From Paracoccus beibuensis (GTDB taxonomy: Bacteria > Pseudomonadota > Alphaproteobacteria > Rhodobacterales > Rhodobacteraceae), in the NCBI RefSeq assembly GCF_026162625.1, contig NZ_JAOTBD010000014.1, positions 16,810 to 80,809 of the forward strand: a stretch of DNA of 64,000 bases. Direction: 5' to 3'. The notes under the pieces were generated by a model that worked only from the letters and a program-made list of their open reading frames with translations, was not told where the DNA came from and made no database searches. Made by a program: the position numbers and the translations under genes. Of this stretch, positions 9,298 to 19,023 are shown in pieces. Every line of letters starts with the position of its first letter. Within the stretch, counting starts at the first letter, position 1.

Positions 9298-10434
9298 ATG
9301 TTCAAGCTAGAAGCGCCGGACGATCTGTCACTGGTCCCGGATGCCCTGCTGATCCCGCCCCCTGCAGAAGGGCGCGGACGGCAGCAGCCCTCGGGGGTTC
9401 TGACGGTTGATGGGGCACTGGTCGAGAACTCTGCCAGTTGGTCGTCGAGTTCCGAGCCCGTCAACGCGTCCCCCGACATGCCGGCGCCCGATGAAATAAC
9501 GCCGCTTGCCGGGAAATGGATGTTCGGCGGAGTGCTGTACGGACATTTTGGTCACTTCATCACCGAGTCCTTTGCCAGGGCATGGGCGCTTGACGAGATA
9601 CGCGGCCAGATCGAGGGCGTTCTCTTTACGCCCAAGCAGACCTCAGGGAACATCGACAACATGCTGAAGGCCTTGCGGCCGTTGATGGATATCCTTGGTC
9701 TGGATGTTCCGGTGCGCTGCATCATGACTCCGACCCGGGTCGAGCAGCTTTACGTTCCTCGTCAAGGGGTTGGCATGAGCGACCTGACCGTCGGCAGCCA
9801 AAAGTTCCGCAATTTTGTCAATGCGCATTCCGGGGCCGCGATCGCACCGGAAGGCGACGAGCGGATCTATATTTCGCGCAGCCTGCTTCCGCCGGGGCGC
9901 GGCGGGCTGGTCGGAGAGAGCCTGCTGGAACAGTATCTGGCCGACGAGGGATATCAGCTGTTTCACCCCCAAAAACATCCCGCGGCGGTTCAGGTCGCGC
10001 GCTACAAGGCCGCACGGGACATCATCACCGTGGATTGTTCGCCTCTGCACATGCTGGCTTATGTGGGCAACAGCGAGCAGCGTGTGGGCATTCTGACGCG
10101 CCGCAGCATGGATTTCGCGCCCAGCTTCATCCGGCAGCTGGAAGCGTTCAAGGGCATCACGGCCTTTGAAGTGAACACGCTTGTTCGAGACTGGGTGCCT
10201 GGCCGATCGCTGCGTCCGGGGCGCGGTTCCTTCGGGGAAATGGACGTCCCCCGGACCTGGCAGATCCTGCGCGAGCGCGGCATGATTTCGTCGGATACGC
10301 CCTGGCCTGCTCTGACCGATGCACAGCGTGAGGCGGATCTGAGCCGCCTGAACGCGCTTCACGGCCTCGACTTCCATCCGCTGGATGAAAACCTAGCCTT
10401 GCAGGAAAAGAGGACCGCCAAAAAGGCGGTCTGA
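9298..10434 (+). CDS. Glycosyltransferase family 61 (DUF563) protein
   Basis: A 378-residue soluble protein. The GHFGHFITESFARAWAL segment (about residues 81-97) and the later DERIYISRSLLPPGRGG segment match the GT61/DUF563 family, common in Rhodobacteraceae polysaccharide regions. The C-terminal segment with DCSPLHMLAYVG also fits the family. The ATG at 9298 is preceded by GGGAGA at about eight bases; the longer open frame from 9229 adds residues without family resemblance. It lies upstream of the broken esterase-like gene, in the same direction. The sugar transferred is unknown. Confidence 0.75.
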   Translation: MFKLEAPDDLSLVPDALLIPPPAEGRGRQQPSGVLTVDGALVENSASWSSSSEPVNASPDMPAPDEITPLAGKWMFGGVLYGHFGHFITESFARAWALDEIRGQIEGVLFTPKQTSGNIDNMLKALRPLMDILGLDVPVRCIMTPTRVEQLYVPRQGVGMSDLTVGSQKFRNFVNAHSGAAIAPEGDERIYISRSLLPPGRGGLVGESLLEQYLADEGYQLFHPQKHPAAVQVARYKAARDIITVDCSPLHMLAYVGNSEQRVGILTRRSMDFAPSFIRQLEAFKGITAFEVNTLVRDWVPGRSLRPGRGSFGEMDVPRTWQILRERGMISSDTPWPALTDAQREADLSRLNALHGLDFHPLDENLALQEKRTAKKAV

Positions 10435-10495
10435 CAGTTTCCCACCATTTTGCCTCAGGGGGCGAAGGATATCCGGTTTCACCCCTCGAAACGAT

Positions 10496-12354
10496 ATGGA
10501 ACGCAATGATGAGCATTGTTCGGAAGAAGCGGGTGCCCCATCGCCGCAAGCTTCCCTTTTCGCCGCAAGCAGGCAGATGATGTCTTTCGTCGCGAAGAAT
10601 GCGTTCAGGCTGGAACTGCCTCCCCGCGACACGCAGCTGTCCTTTGCTCCGCTTCAGGGCAACAGCGTGCTGACCCTCAAGGCGCATCCTGCCGATCGAC
10701 GCCCCGGCCATCCTGGTCGAGATCAGCTTTTCCCTGCAGGAACAGGCAGCTCAGGGCACTGTGCTGTTGGTCCGCGACGTGAACGGAAACAGCGTCTTGC
10801 TCCGGGTTTGCAACCGCTACCTGATGCTTCAATCCGGACACGCCCGCTTGGAATTCCCCCGGATGATGGACGAAGCGCAGACGGTCAGCTTTGCCCTGAC
10901 CGCGTCCGGGCGGCTGATCCTGATCCAGGATGACGGTGTGATCGATGATGTCGCGGCCTTTGATCCCGTCGACATGCTGCGCCTGCATCAGGTCCATGTG
11001 GCCAATCAGGCACCGATGATGCTGCATGGCTTGTCGCTGCATGTGCTGGACACGGCCGATCCAGCTGCGGTCCTGGCTGCGCTGCGGGTCCGGGTGGAGG
11101 CGCGGCTCGGCAAGGCCGTGACATCGCCAATGCCCGGCACGCCGTTGCTGATCCATTTCAACGGTCAGTCCTTGGCCTTGGGCCCCATTGTCCCGGCCGA
11201 CGACAGAATGGCACTTGCCAGCCTGGCCCGGGCGGATCTGCGGATGCTGGTGAATGTTTTTACCGGAGACGCCCGACGGTCTATCGACCTTTCGGGGCTG
11301 CAGAAACGTCAAGGTCCTGTCGAGAGCGTTGATGCGCGACTGGACAGGGTGCGCATTACAGGCTCTCTGCCCCCTGCCCTGCCCTGCCCTGGCCATGGCA
11401 CAGGCCTTGGCGGGACGCGACAATGACGCAGCCGGGCAAAACGCCACTCCATCCGATCCGGCCCGTTTTGCGCCCATCGCCTTGTCCGGCAACCCGATCG
11501 CAGGCGAGTCGCTGGCCATGTTGGACGATCCCCAAGGACAGAGCCGGCGCAACATGGATCACATCCTTGATGCCACTCATCGGGCGTTTGCCCGGGACGG
11601 CTTGATGCCGGAGAAAATCATCTACTTCTGGATTCAGGGTGAGGCCGACCGCTCTGCCGCGCCAGGCGCCTATCTGAAGGCTCTGACCGCACATTGGGAC
11701 CGTATCCGCGCCAGGCTGGACGATCTGTATCCGCAGTCAGAAAAGACGATCTTCCTGATGCAGACCGCCGGATCGGACCAGACCCACCATCGAAGCGACC
11801 AGTACCACCCCGCTGCCGACCAGCTGAGCTTTGCAGCCGGACGCCGCGATGCGGTGCTGGTGGGGCCCGTCTATCCAAGCCGCCTGGCCGACCTTATTCA
11901 TCCCGACCTGCATCACTCCCGGATCATGGGAGAGCTGGCGGCCTGGGCGCTGCGAGAGATCTATGCAGGGCGCCCCTGGTCGATCACCAGTCCGGTGCCG
12001 CGACGTGACGGCGACCGGATCACCCTGGACTTCGCGCTGCGCGACGACGAAGCCCTGACGGCGCATGACCTGGACGTGTACGGCGGTCAGGGGATCGACG
12101 CGTTCCTGGGGCTGGAGGTCGAGGGCGGCGCAATCCAGGCCGTCGAACTGGACGGCCATGCCTTGCATATAAGCGTGACGGGGCCTGTCACCCAGGTCCG
12201 CTACGCGATGCAGCGTCAGAGCATGCGCCAGGTCGACGGCAATGCCTATCCGGCCCGCCGGGGCCTGATCCGGACCACGCTGACCCGGCCAGCGGTGCAG
12301 CTTCCCGAAACCACGCTGTACCGCTGGCTGCCCAGTTTCACACTCGATCTGTGA
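10496..12354 (+). pseudogene. Frameshifted sialate-O-acetylesterase-like (SGNH/SASA) gene
   Basis: One gene split over three reading frames. Frame one covers about 10496-10680 (…SFAPLQGNSVLTLK), frame two about 10680-11390, and frame three about 11390-12354. The joined product has an N-terminal lectin-like beta-sandwich region, then a SASA/SGNH esterase: FNGQSLALG (block I, near 11157), WIQGEAD (near 11630) and HPDLHHSRIMGE (near 11905) with the expected Asp/His. The second break coincides with a CTGCC repeat near 11371-11387; adding back one five-base unit restores the frame exactly. The first break near 10680 needs a one-base change. Intact members remove O-acetyl groups from sugars. The start is uncertain (ATG at 10496 or 10577). 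Confidence 0.7.
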
Positions 12355-12459
12355 CCGCCGACCACAAGGACTGTCATACTTGAAACCAGATGATATCTTT
12401 CCAGGGAACGGCGTCCTCTCCGTCAAAGCCTTGCCAGCTCAAAGGACTGTTGCTCTTTC

Positions 12460-14691
12460 ATGAACATTTCGGCCCCGGACCCTGCAGATCGCTGGACATC
12501 GAACGCGCTTCGCACGGTGGTGACAACCGTGAAGAACGAGGCGCCGTTCCTGCTGGAATGGCTGTGCTATCACCGGCTGATCGGGTTCAACCGCTTCGTC
12601 ATCTATTCGAACGACTGCACCGACGGCACACACGAGATGCTGCGCCTGCTGAACGATGCAGGGCTGGTCCACCACTATGACAATAGCTCAATATCCCCTG
12701 ATCTTCATAAGGATCCGCAGCGCCGGGCCTATGCCCGTGCGATGTCTCTTCCTGAGGTCACGACAAGCGATTGGGTGGCAGTGCTGGACGGGGATGAGTT
12801 CTTTACTGTCAATGCGGGCGAAGGAACACTGGATGATCTGTTTCATGCCCTGCCTCCGCGCACTGATGCCGTGGCCGCACAATGGCGAATTTTCGGCAAC
12901 AATGAGATCATCGAATTTGATTCCGATAAACTACAGATTACTCAATTTTGCATGGCGTCCCCCAAGGAGACTCATTTTTTCTATAGTCAATTGGCCGTAA
13001 AATCCATTTTCAGACCTTCTCCTGTTCAGCAATTAGGGGTGCATCGGCCTGTATTCAAAACGAACTTCGGAACGTCAGACAATCCTATCATGTTCGTCAA
13101 TGGCTCTGGTGCAGATGTAAGCGACAGATTTCTTCACCGTAGCTGGTGCATGGATCACGATATGTCAGGCTTTGATCTGTGCCACGTCAACCATTACATG
13201 ATCCGTTCCAGTGAAGTATTTTTGATGAAGCGGTGGCGCGGCACTGCCAACAGCACAAACACGGAAAGGATAAATTTTGAATATTTCAATAGATACAACC
13301 TGAACGTGGTTCCTGAAACTGGGATCACCCGATGGGCGGAGCGCGTGATTGCCGCCCGTGCAGATCTGATCCGCCAAATTCCGGCGCTGGGAAAATTGCA
13401 AGCGGTCGCAGGGGCGACATATCGCGCCCAGATCGATAGGCTGAAAAAGCAACTGAAGGCCGAAGCCCCCGAACAGTATGCACTCTTGTTTAGCCCTGAA
13501 GCGCAACGCAAAGATACAGCGCAGCGGCAGGCAGAACTTGGAAAGATGCTGGCCAGACAGAGGAAACGGACCGCCGCCAAGATCAAGGATGCATCTGCTG
13601 AAGATGCCCTGCCGCGAGAGATCAAGGCCTCGCCCATCCTTCTGGCCCCGCTGACGGCCGAGGCGCCGGTGCCGACCATGCCTTTGCTGTCGATGACCCC
13701 TTGGGCAACCCTGCCCGAAGATCCGGTGGAGGTCGCACGGACGCGGGCTGCCGCCCCTGCGGCCCCTCAACCGCAAGGCGCCGAAGCCCCCGACCTTCCG
13801 CCCCAGTGGCTGATCGATCTGCGCCGCTCACCCTACAAGCGCGGTTTCTATCATTCAGAGGAGGAGTTCGCCGCCCTGCATGTCGAACGCAAGCGAACGC
13901 ATTTGTTCGTCACCTTCGACAATCTCTCGCAGGTCGGCCTGACCGGGATCGATCGCGATGCCTGGGGCTATGAATTCGCGCGCAAGTCGGATTGGTCGCA
14001 GCTAGGCATCTTCGCATTCCGGGCCAACTGGTTCCGCACCCCCCTTCTGTTCGATTACCTTCGCCATCTTCGCGATGCCAAGCTGTTTGAACGTTATGAA
14101 ACGGTGACATTCTCGGGCACCTCGATGGGGGCCTATGCCGCTTGTGCATTCTCGTCGCTGGTTCCCGGCGCCCAGGTCATCGCCTTTTCCCCGCAATCCA
14201 CCCTGTCGGCCGGGCTCGTCCCGTGGGAAGGCCGGTTTCCGTCAGGACGGGCCGCCGACTGGCGGGGCGACTTCAGCGACGCCGCGGCCGAGACGGCCGG
14301 GGCCGGCCGGATATTCCTGATCTACGACCCACTGGAAGAGAACGACCGTCTCCATGCCGAACGGTTCACCGGCGACAACGTCATTCATCTTCGGACTCCG
14401 ATGGCAGGTCACAAGACGGCCTTGCGGCTGCGCCAGGCCGATCTTCTCAGCCGGGTGGTTCGCGGGCTGGCCACGCACAGCCTGACCCCGCAAGAGTTTC
14501 GGCACTTGTACCGCTCTGCCCGGATGCAGCCTTGGTATCTGGATGCCTTGGGGCACCGGCTGGCTGGGCGCGGCCGGAGCGACTGGTTGCTGCGCCTGGC
14601 GCATATTGCGCGAAAAAGCGGGCGGCCCAATGTTGCAAACAACCTGAAGATGCTCGCATGCCACGTGCCTCCTCCGGACGCCCTGCCCTAA
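12460..14691 (+). CDS. Glycosyltransferase (GT2/GT92-like) fused to alpha/beta hydrolase
   Basis: A 743-residue two-domain protein. Residues about 15-300 form a GT-A glycosyltransferase of the Glyco_tranf_2_4 type: VTTVKNEAPFLLEWL at the front and LDGDEFF (about 109-115) as the metal-binding DxD. A middle charged, Pro/Ala-rich linker (about 330-445) leads to an alpha/beta hydrolase-like domain. Its nucleophile elbow is GTSMGAYAA (Ser near 554), with a probable acid in YDPLEEND (near 624) and a histidine in GHKTAL (near 651). A better than usual SD is absent; AAAGGA lies 13 bases ahead. Bases about 12900-13320 are AT-richer than the rest. It is followed by a paralogue of the same architecture. 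It may add a sugar and (de)acylate it; this is inference. Confidence 0.75.
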   Translation: MNISAPDPADRWTSNALRTVVTTVKNEAPFLLEWLCYHRLIGFNRFVIYSNDCTDGTHEMLRLLNDAGLVHHYDNSSISPDLHKDPQRRAYARAMSLPEVTTSDWVAVLDGDEFFTVNAGEGTLDDLFHALPPRTDAVAAQWRIFGNNEIIEFDSDKLQITQFCMASPKETHFFYSQLAVKSIFRPSPVQQLGVHRPVFKTNFGTSDNPIMFVNGSGADVSDRFLHRSWCMDHDMSGFDLCHVNHYMIRSSEVFLMKRWRGTANSTNTERINFEYFNRYNLNVVPETGITRWAERVIAARADLIRQIPALGKLQAVAGATYRAQIDRLKKQLKAEAPEQYALLFSPEAQRKDTAQRQAELGKMLARQRKRTAAKIKDASAEDALPREIKASPILLAPLTAEAPVPTMPLLSMTPWATLPEDPVEVARTRAAAPAAPQPQGAEAPDLPPQWLIDLRRSPYKRGFYHSEEEFAALHVERKRTHLFVTFDNLSQVGLTGIDRDAWGYEFARKSDWSQLGIFAFRANWFRTPLLFDYLRHLRDAKLFERYETVTFSGTSMGAYAACAFSSLVPGAQVIAFSPQSTLSAGLVPWEGRFPSGRAADWRGDFSDAAAETAGAGRIFLIYDPLEENDRLHAERFTGDNVIHLRTPMAGHKTALRLRQADLLSRVVRGLATHSLTPQEFRHLYRSARMQPWYLDALGHRLAGRGRSDWLLRLAHIARKSGRPNVANNLKMLACHVPPPDALP

Positions 14692-14749
14692 GGGTTGCAA
14701 GGCCGGCCCTCTCGATGCACGCCGAGTCATCAACTTCGAAAGCCCCCGA

Positions 14750-16858
14750 ATGCCCGCTCAGAATGCCCCCCAGCACGACAATATTGCCGTTCCCGATATT
14801 GCGCTTCACATGCTGATGAACGACAGCGCCCCCCTTCTGCTTGATTGGGTGCTGCATCACTGGCACGTCGGGTTTCGGCGGATCACCGTTCATGGCGACG
14901 GCGCCAATCCTGAGGCCACTGCCTTGGCCGAGGCCTTGGCCGGTGCGGGATTGATCAAGTTCATTCCGACCGATCGTCCGGGCATCGCACATGCCAAGGC
15001 CCGTCAGATCCGCGCCATGGCCGAGGCTTTGAAAAGCGAGACGGATCTTGGCACGGCTTTCCTGCTCTGGCTTCAGCCCGAAGACCTTCTTGTCGTAGAT
15101 GTCGGGGACGGCCATCTGTCGGATTTGGCCGCGCAGCTGGAACAGTTTCCCGATATCCTCAGCCCGACGGTGCAGATCGTCGGTGGATCCGGTGAATGCC
15201 GATATGTCGACGCGCCCCTGCCGGATCGCTTCACGCGGGGCACCGGCGGTGCCAAGGGACCCACGCTTTTCTCGACGCCGCTCCGGACGATTTTCCGCCC
15301 ACAGCTGGCGAAGGCGCTTCAGGCGGCGCGGCCCCAGCTCAAACCCAAATTCGCCCGTGGCAAGGAAAGCGTTACCTGGCTGAACGGCGCCGGCGAGGAT
15401 GTTGCCGAACGCTACCTGCTGAAGGGCTGGATGGCGCCTTCGGAACAGCCGGGCCTGGGATTTTGCCATGTCATGTCCTTCATGGCCCAGGACCGGGAAA
15501 CCTTTCTTCTTCGGCGGACGGGTGCAGGGGATGTCCTGCCATTTATCACCCCAAGCCACTTGTCCAACGTGATGCAGCAGTACCATCGGCTCAATTTCAA
15601 CCGATCCGAGGTGGGCTCGGCGGTGGCGGATCCGCAAGGGCCGGCGGCGCGGCGTGCAGCCGTCCTGAAGGACCTGCCCGATATTGCGGATTGTCACAGG
15701 AATGTGGTGGACGAGTTTTCGGGACGGTTGGACCGGCTGCTGCCAAAGCAGGATCCCGCTGCCGTCGCCCTGATCTCGTCGTTTCTTGCAGGAGATAAAG
15801 GCTCGGCACAAGATTTCGACTGGCCTGTTCCCTTCGGAGTTCCCACCACACCCCCTGCCCTGTCGGAAACGGATTCAGCCTGGGCAGAGAGGCTGACCCG
15901 CCCCGCCGACAATGGATCTGCCGAAGTTGATGATTGGATTGCAACGGACGGCGAGGAGAATGCGAAGCCCGCTCGGTCCGCTCAGCCCGAAACCGTCGTT
16001 ATTGAAGCCCCCGCATGGCTGTCCGATCTGCGCCTGTCCGGGCAGGCTCATGGATTCTATCATTCCATGCCGAATTACGCCTGCACCTATGTTGCACGCA
16101 GTCGGGAGCATCTTGTTGTTTCCTTTGACAATCTTGCAACGGTCCGGGGAAATCCCGTGTCGCGCGAGCCTTGGGGCTACAACTTCGTCCGAAAGGAGGG
16201 CTGGTCCCATCTTGGCGTCCTGTCCTATGTGCCGGGCTGGTTTCGTGATGTCGATCTGCATCGCTATCTTCTGTCCCTGCGCGACAGCGGATTTTTTGAA
16301 CAGTTCGGCCAGGTGACGATGTTCGGGACGTCGATGGGTGGATATGGCGCGGCGGCCTTTGCTTCTCTGGCACCGGGTTGCCGTGTGGCGGCCTTCTCGC
16401 CACAATCGACGCTTGCCCCGCATCTGGCAGCATGGGACCAGCGTTATCCGACAGGAAAACATGCCAAATGGGATGGTTTGTTTGCGGATGCCGCCAGTGA
16501 ATCACGCAGTGCAGCACAGGTCTGGCTTTTCTACGATCCCGCTGTAGAGCATGATCTGCGCCATGTCCGCCGGTTCGATGCAGACAATGTCATTGCGGTG
16601 CCTCTGCGCCATGCGGATCACAAGACGGCGCTGATGCTGAAGAACGGGCGCATCCTTAGCAGTGTGATGCGCGATATCGTGAATGGCCATGCGACCCGCG
16701 CAGGGATCATGAAAGCGTATCGAAGCTGTCGGATCTTGCCTGAATATGTCCAGGGGTTGAGAACTCAGGCCGAGCGAACAGGCGGCGCCGCAAGGGTGAA
16801 ACGGATCGATCGTGCATTGGCGCAACTGAGCGATGCGCCTGATGGAGGTCGGCCCTGA
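14750..16858 (+). CDS. Paralogous fusion: degenerate glycosyltransferase plus alpha/beta hydrolase
   Basis: A 702-residue paralogue of the preceding gene. The C-terminal hydrolase domain is well kept: GTSMGGYGAA (Ser near 527), AFSPQSTL, FYDPAVEHD and DHKTAL align with the neighbour. The N-terminal glycosyltransferase domain has the same layout (LLLDWVLHHWHVGF) but the DGDE metal site is replaced by LQPEDLL (about residues 107-113), and the KNE motif at the front is MND. The transferase domain is therefore probably inactive or uses another mechanism, while the hydrolase may still work. The gene starts 58 bases after its neighbour, in one likely operon. The hydrolase substrate is unknown; the family fold assignment is from motifs only. 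Confidence 0.7.
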   Translation: MPAQNAPQHDNIAVPDIALHMLMNDSAPLLLDWVLHHWHVGFRRITVHGDGANPEATALAEALAGAGLIKFIPTDRPGIAHAKARQIRAMAEALKSETDLGTAFLLWLQPEDLLVVDVGDGHLSDLAAQLEQFPDILSPTVQIVGGSGECRYVDAPLPDRFTRGTGGAKGPTLFSTPLRTIFRPQLAKALQAARPQLKPKFARGKESVTWLNGAGEDVAERYLLKGWMAPSEQPGLGFCHVMSFMAQDRETFLLRRTGAGDVLPFITPSHLSNVMQQYHRLNFNRSEVGSAVADPQGPAARRAAVLKDLPDIADCHRNVVDEFSGRLDRLLPKQDPAAVALISSFLAGDKGSAQDFDWPVPFGVPTTPPALSETDSAWAERLTRPADNGSAEVDDWIATDGEENAKPARSAQPETVVIEAPAWLSDLRLSGQAHGFYHSMPNYACTYVARSREHLVVSFDNLATVRGNPVSREPWGYNFVRKEGWSHLGVLSYVPGWFRDVDLHRYLLSLRDSGFFEQFGQVTMFGTSMGGYGAAAFASLAPGCRVAAFSPQSTLAPHLAAWDQRYPTGKHAKWDGLFADAASESRSAAQVWLFYDPAVEHDLRHVRRFDADNVIAVPLRHADHKTALMLKNGRILSSVMRDIVNGHATRAGIMKAYRSCRILPEYVQGLRTQAERTGGAARVKRIDRALAQLSDAPDGGRP

Positions 16859-17008
16859 TCATTGTGCTGTCAGACGCCTGAAGCTTGCCTGGGGGCTCTG
16901 GCGTCGATTTTTTCCATTCAATCATCCCGCCATCGGCGGTCGCAGATGCGCCCTCCGGCGAGGGTTCATGCATCATCCGGGATTGGAGCAGCCAGGGCCG
17001 GGGCCGGG

Positions 17009-17479
17009 TCAAGGCAGGGTAATCCCGGCTTGCTTCAGCGGAGAGATCAGGCTTGCGGCTTCAAGATCGCCGGCAACAGTCTCGCTGGAAGAAAAGGGAA
17101 TGAACTGGACCGACAAGGTCCGGGCTTCACTCAGCTGCGACATCTGCAAAGCTGTCAGTTCCGTGGAGGCGCGGCAGCCGTCAGGAAAACATGCATCCAA
17201 TGGCAAGGGGATTTCGAAAGCGCCAGGGTCGATGACAACTCGAACACCAGGGCGGGCTGCAATGCCCAACGGGGCGGTTACGAACAGCACCGGATCAGCC
17301 CCGGACTTTTCCATCTGCAAACTGAGGGTCGCAAATGTTCTGTTCTCCTCGGCCACCAGCCGCACCATGCTGGTGCAGCGGTTCGTCACCGCATCGCAGG
17401 TGGCAGCATCCTGCGCCTGTGCAGTGCTTGCGGCCAAGAGACTGAAAAAGCAAAAAGAACGAATTGCAAAATGGATCAT
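17009..17479 (-). CDS. Invasion associated locus B (IalB) family protein
   Basis: A 156-residue exported protein. A signal peptide ends at AQAQ (about residue 17). The mature part has the IalB layout: a hydrophobic strand (DPVLFVTAPLGIA), then GVRVVIDPG, then the paired-cysteine segment LPLDACFPDGCRAS, and a C-terminal strand region. IalB proteins of alphaproteobacteria are small periplasmic or outer-membrane proteins of poorly known function. GGGAGGA precedes two adjacent ATGs (17482 and 17479); the second has better spacing from GGAGG. An upstream TTG is less likely. The region between SP and first strand is shorter than usual. It sits downstream of a VPLPA-CTERM gene, separated by a strong hairpin. 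Confidence 0.65.
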   Translation of the reverse strand: MIHFAIRSFCFFSLLAASTAQAQDAATCDAVTNRCTSMVRLVAEENRTFATLSLQMEKSGADPVLFVTAPLGIAARPGVRVVIDPGAFEIPLPLDACFPDGCRASTELTALQMSQLSEARTLSVQFIPFSSSETVAGDLEAASLISPLKQAGITLP

Positions 17480-17501
17480 CATTCCTCCCAGGGACAAATG
17501 G

Positions 17502-17533
17502 AATAGCGGCAGCCTGTTCTGGCTGCCGCTATT
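17502..17533 (-). terminator. Strong hairpin between VPLPA-CTERM and IalB genes
   Basis: AATAGCGGCAGCC (17502-17514) and GGCTGCCGCTATT (17521-17533) form a perfect 13-base-pair stem with a six-base loop. It lies just after the stop of the gene at 17556-18542 and just before the IalB gene, both on the reverse strand. Only a few T follow, so it may be a terminator, an attenuator or an mRNA-stabilising stem that separates expression of the two genes. Confidence 0.65.
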
Positions 17534-17555
17534 GAAACACTTATGCTCGTTTTTT

Positions 17556-18542
17556 CTACCCGTTCTTGCGGCGCATGCGCAGCGCGCCCATTGCGCCCAT
17601 GCCGCCCAGCAGCAGGAAGCCGGCAGCTGGAACCGGAATCGGAGCCGGGTCGACCGGCGGAACCACGACAGAACCGCCTACCCCCTTGAACGCGAACATG
17701 AAGGTCACATCATCGTTCGCTGCGCCCCCGGCACCGCTGGACTGGCCCAGAGAGTAGAGTTCAACCTGTACAGCGCTCAGCGCTGCGATGGCCAAGCTCT
17801 CGTCGGCAGCCGCCCCGTAGAAGATATCGAAATCATAGGCCGCACCAGCCTTCAGCTCACCAAAGCCGAAGTCGAAGTTGGACCCGTGATCGGTAGCGCC
17901 CAGGTCCGTGAAATCCGTGGTTTCCGTACCGGCAAGAATTGGGCTTCGAGATGCAAAAGGATTGGAGTTCTCGAAGCCATTGTTGTTGGAGTATCTCAAT
18001 GACGTGGTGGTTCCGGTCCCCACATGCGTCACATATTCGCTGAAGGGAGTGGGTTCCACATCCCAGTCGAAGGTGCGGGTATAGCGCAGATCGGCAATGT
18101 CGACGGCGCTGGTGTTTTCAATCTTGACCGACAGACGGTACAGGTTTGCGGTTTCTGAAGCCGGAACGAAGCTGTGCGTCACACGCAGACCCGTACCGTC
18201 AACCGTCACGACTGACATCGCAGTCGAGGCGGTATTACTGAAGGAGACCGAGGTTAATCCTCCGATGCCGGCATCGTTGTTGGCATAGCCTGCCTGACCA
18301 GTCTCACCGATGCCGACGCCCCAGCCTTCGCAAAGGCAACCCGGCGCGGTTGCTTCATAGTTGGTCGGCAGATAGCGGAGACCAGTGGCGTTGGTTCCTC
18401 CGGCGGAAGGGGCGCCTCCAGACACGTTCAGTTGGCCAAGTGTGTCAACACCCATCTGAATGGTGCCGTTGTCGATAATGGCGGCGTTAGCGGTTATCGG
18501 CAAAGCCATAACCAGAGCTGCCGCAAGCACGGTACTTTTCAT
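17556..18542 (-). CDS. VPLPA-CTERM sorting-signal protein
   Basis: A 328-residue exported protein. The N-terminus MKSTVLAAALVMALPITANA is a signal peptide. The body is rich in Gly, Thr and Asn, with many short beta-strands. The C-terminus shows IPVPAAGFLLLGGMGAMGAL and then RMRRKNG, the VPLPA-CTERM tripartite signal processed by exosortase XrtD. A GAGGTGAGG sequence upstream of the ATG at 18542 supports that start over the GTG nine bases earlier. AT-rich upstream DNA likely holds its promoter. The protein probably ends up anchored or released at the cell surface; its specific role is unknown. Confidence 0.8.
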   Translation of the reverse strand: MKSTVLAAALVMALPITANAAIIDNGTIQMGVDTLGQLNVSGGAPSAGGTNATGLRYLPTNYEATAPGCLCEGWGVGIGETGQAGYANNDAGIGGLTSVSFSNTASTAMSVVTVDGTGLRVTHSFVPASETANLYRLSVKIENTSAVDIADLRYTRTFDWDVEPTPFSEYVTHVGTGTTTSLRYSNNNGFENSNPFASRSPILAGTETTDFTDLGATDHGSNFDFGFGELKAGAAYDFDIFYGAAADESLAIAALSAVQVELYSLGQSSGAGGAANDDVTFMFAFKGVGGSVVVPPVDPAPIPVPAAGFLLLGGMGAMGALRMRRKNG

Positions 18543-19023
18543 GATCCTCACCTCTTAAAAAACTACCATCAACTTTTGATGAATATTAAATTTTTATCAA
18601 GTTTTTTTTGGAGGGTAATGCGAAGACTGCAGCAAGATAAAAAATCACATCCATTAAAATATTTATTTTAGAATCAGAGATTTATTTTAAAGCAGGTTTC
18701 TAGCAGGACGTCGAAGACGCCTGTCCTCGAACATGCGGATGCGTCGAATGCGGTCAGACTAGCCGGTCCTCGCTTTCCCAGTGGGAAGATCGCCAAATCG
18801 AACGCTTGTGATCGAGTCGCTGTCTTCGGCGCGGTCCTCTACCGGCAGTCGTCCTTTGGATAGCGGCGTCCATGTCAGGGGCACGACACAATCCAAGCGG
18901 CGCGTGCCACCAAGCTGACCTTATGCTGGCAGGATGCCGTTGGGGCGCGAGGTCCGCGTGGATGTCGCGCCATGCGATCGAGGTGAAGCCAGGCGCTGCC
19001 CTGCCCCACCTCGACGACAGATA
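18543..19023. other. Intergenic region
   Basis: About 480 bases. The first 150 are AT-rich (T and A runs near 18580-18690) and are the probable promoter region of the VPLPA-CTERM gene that reads to the left. The rest is GC-rich with no open frame that looks like a known protein on either strand. Confidence 0.4.
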
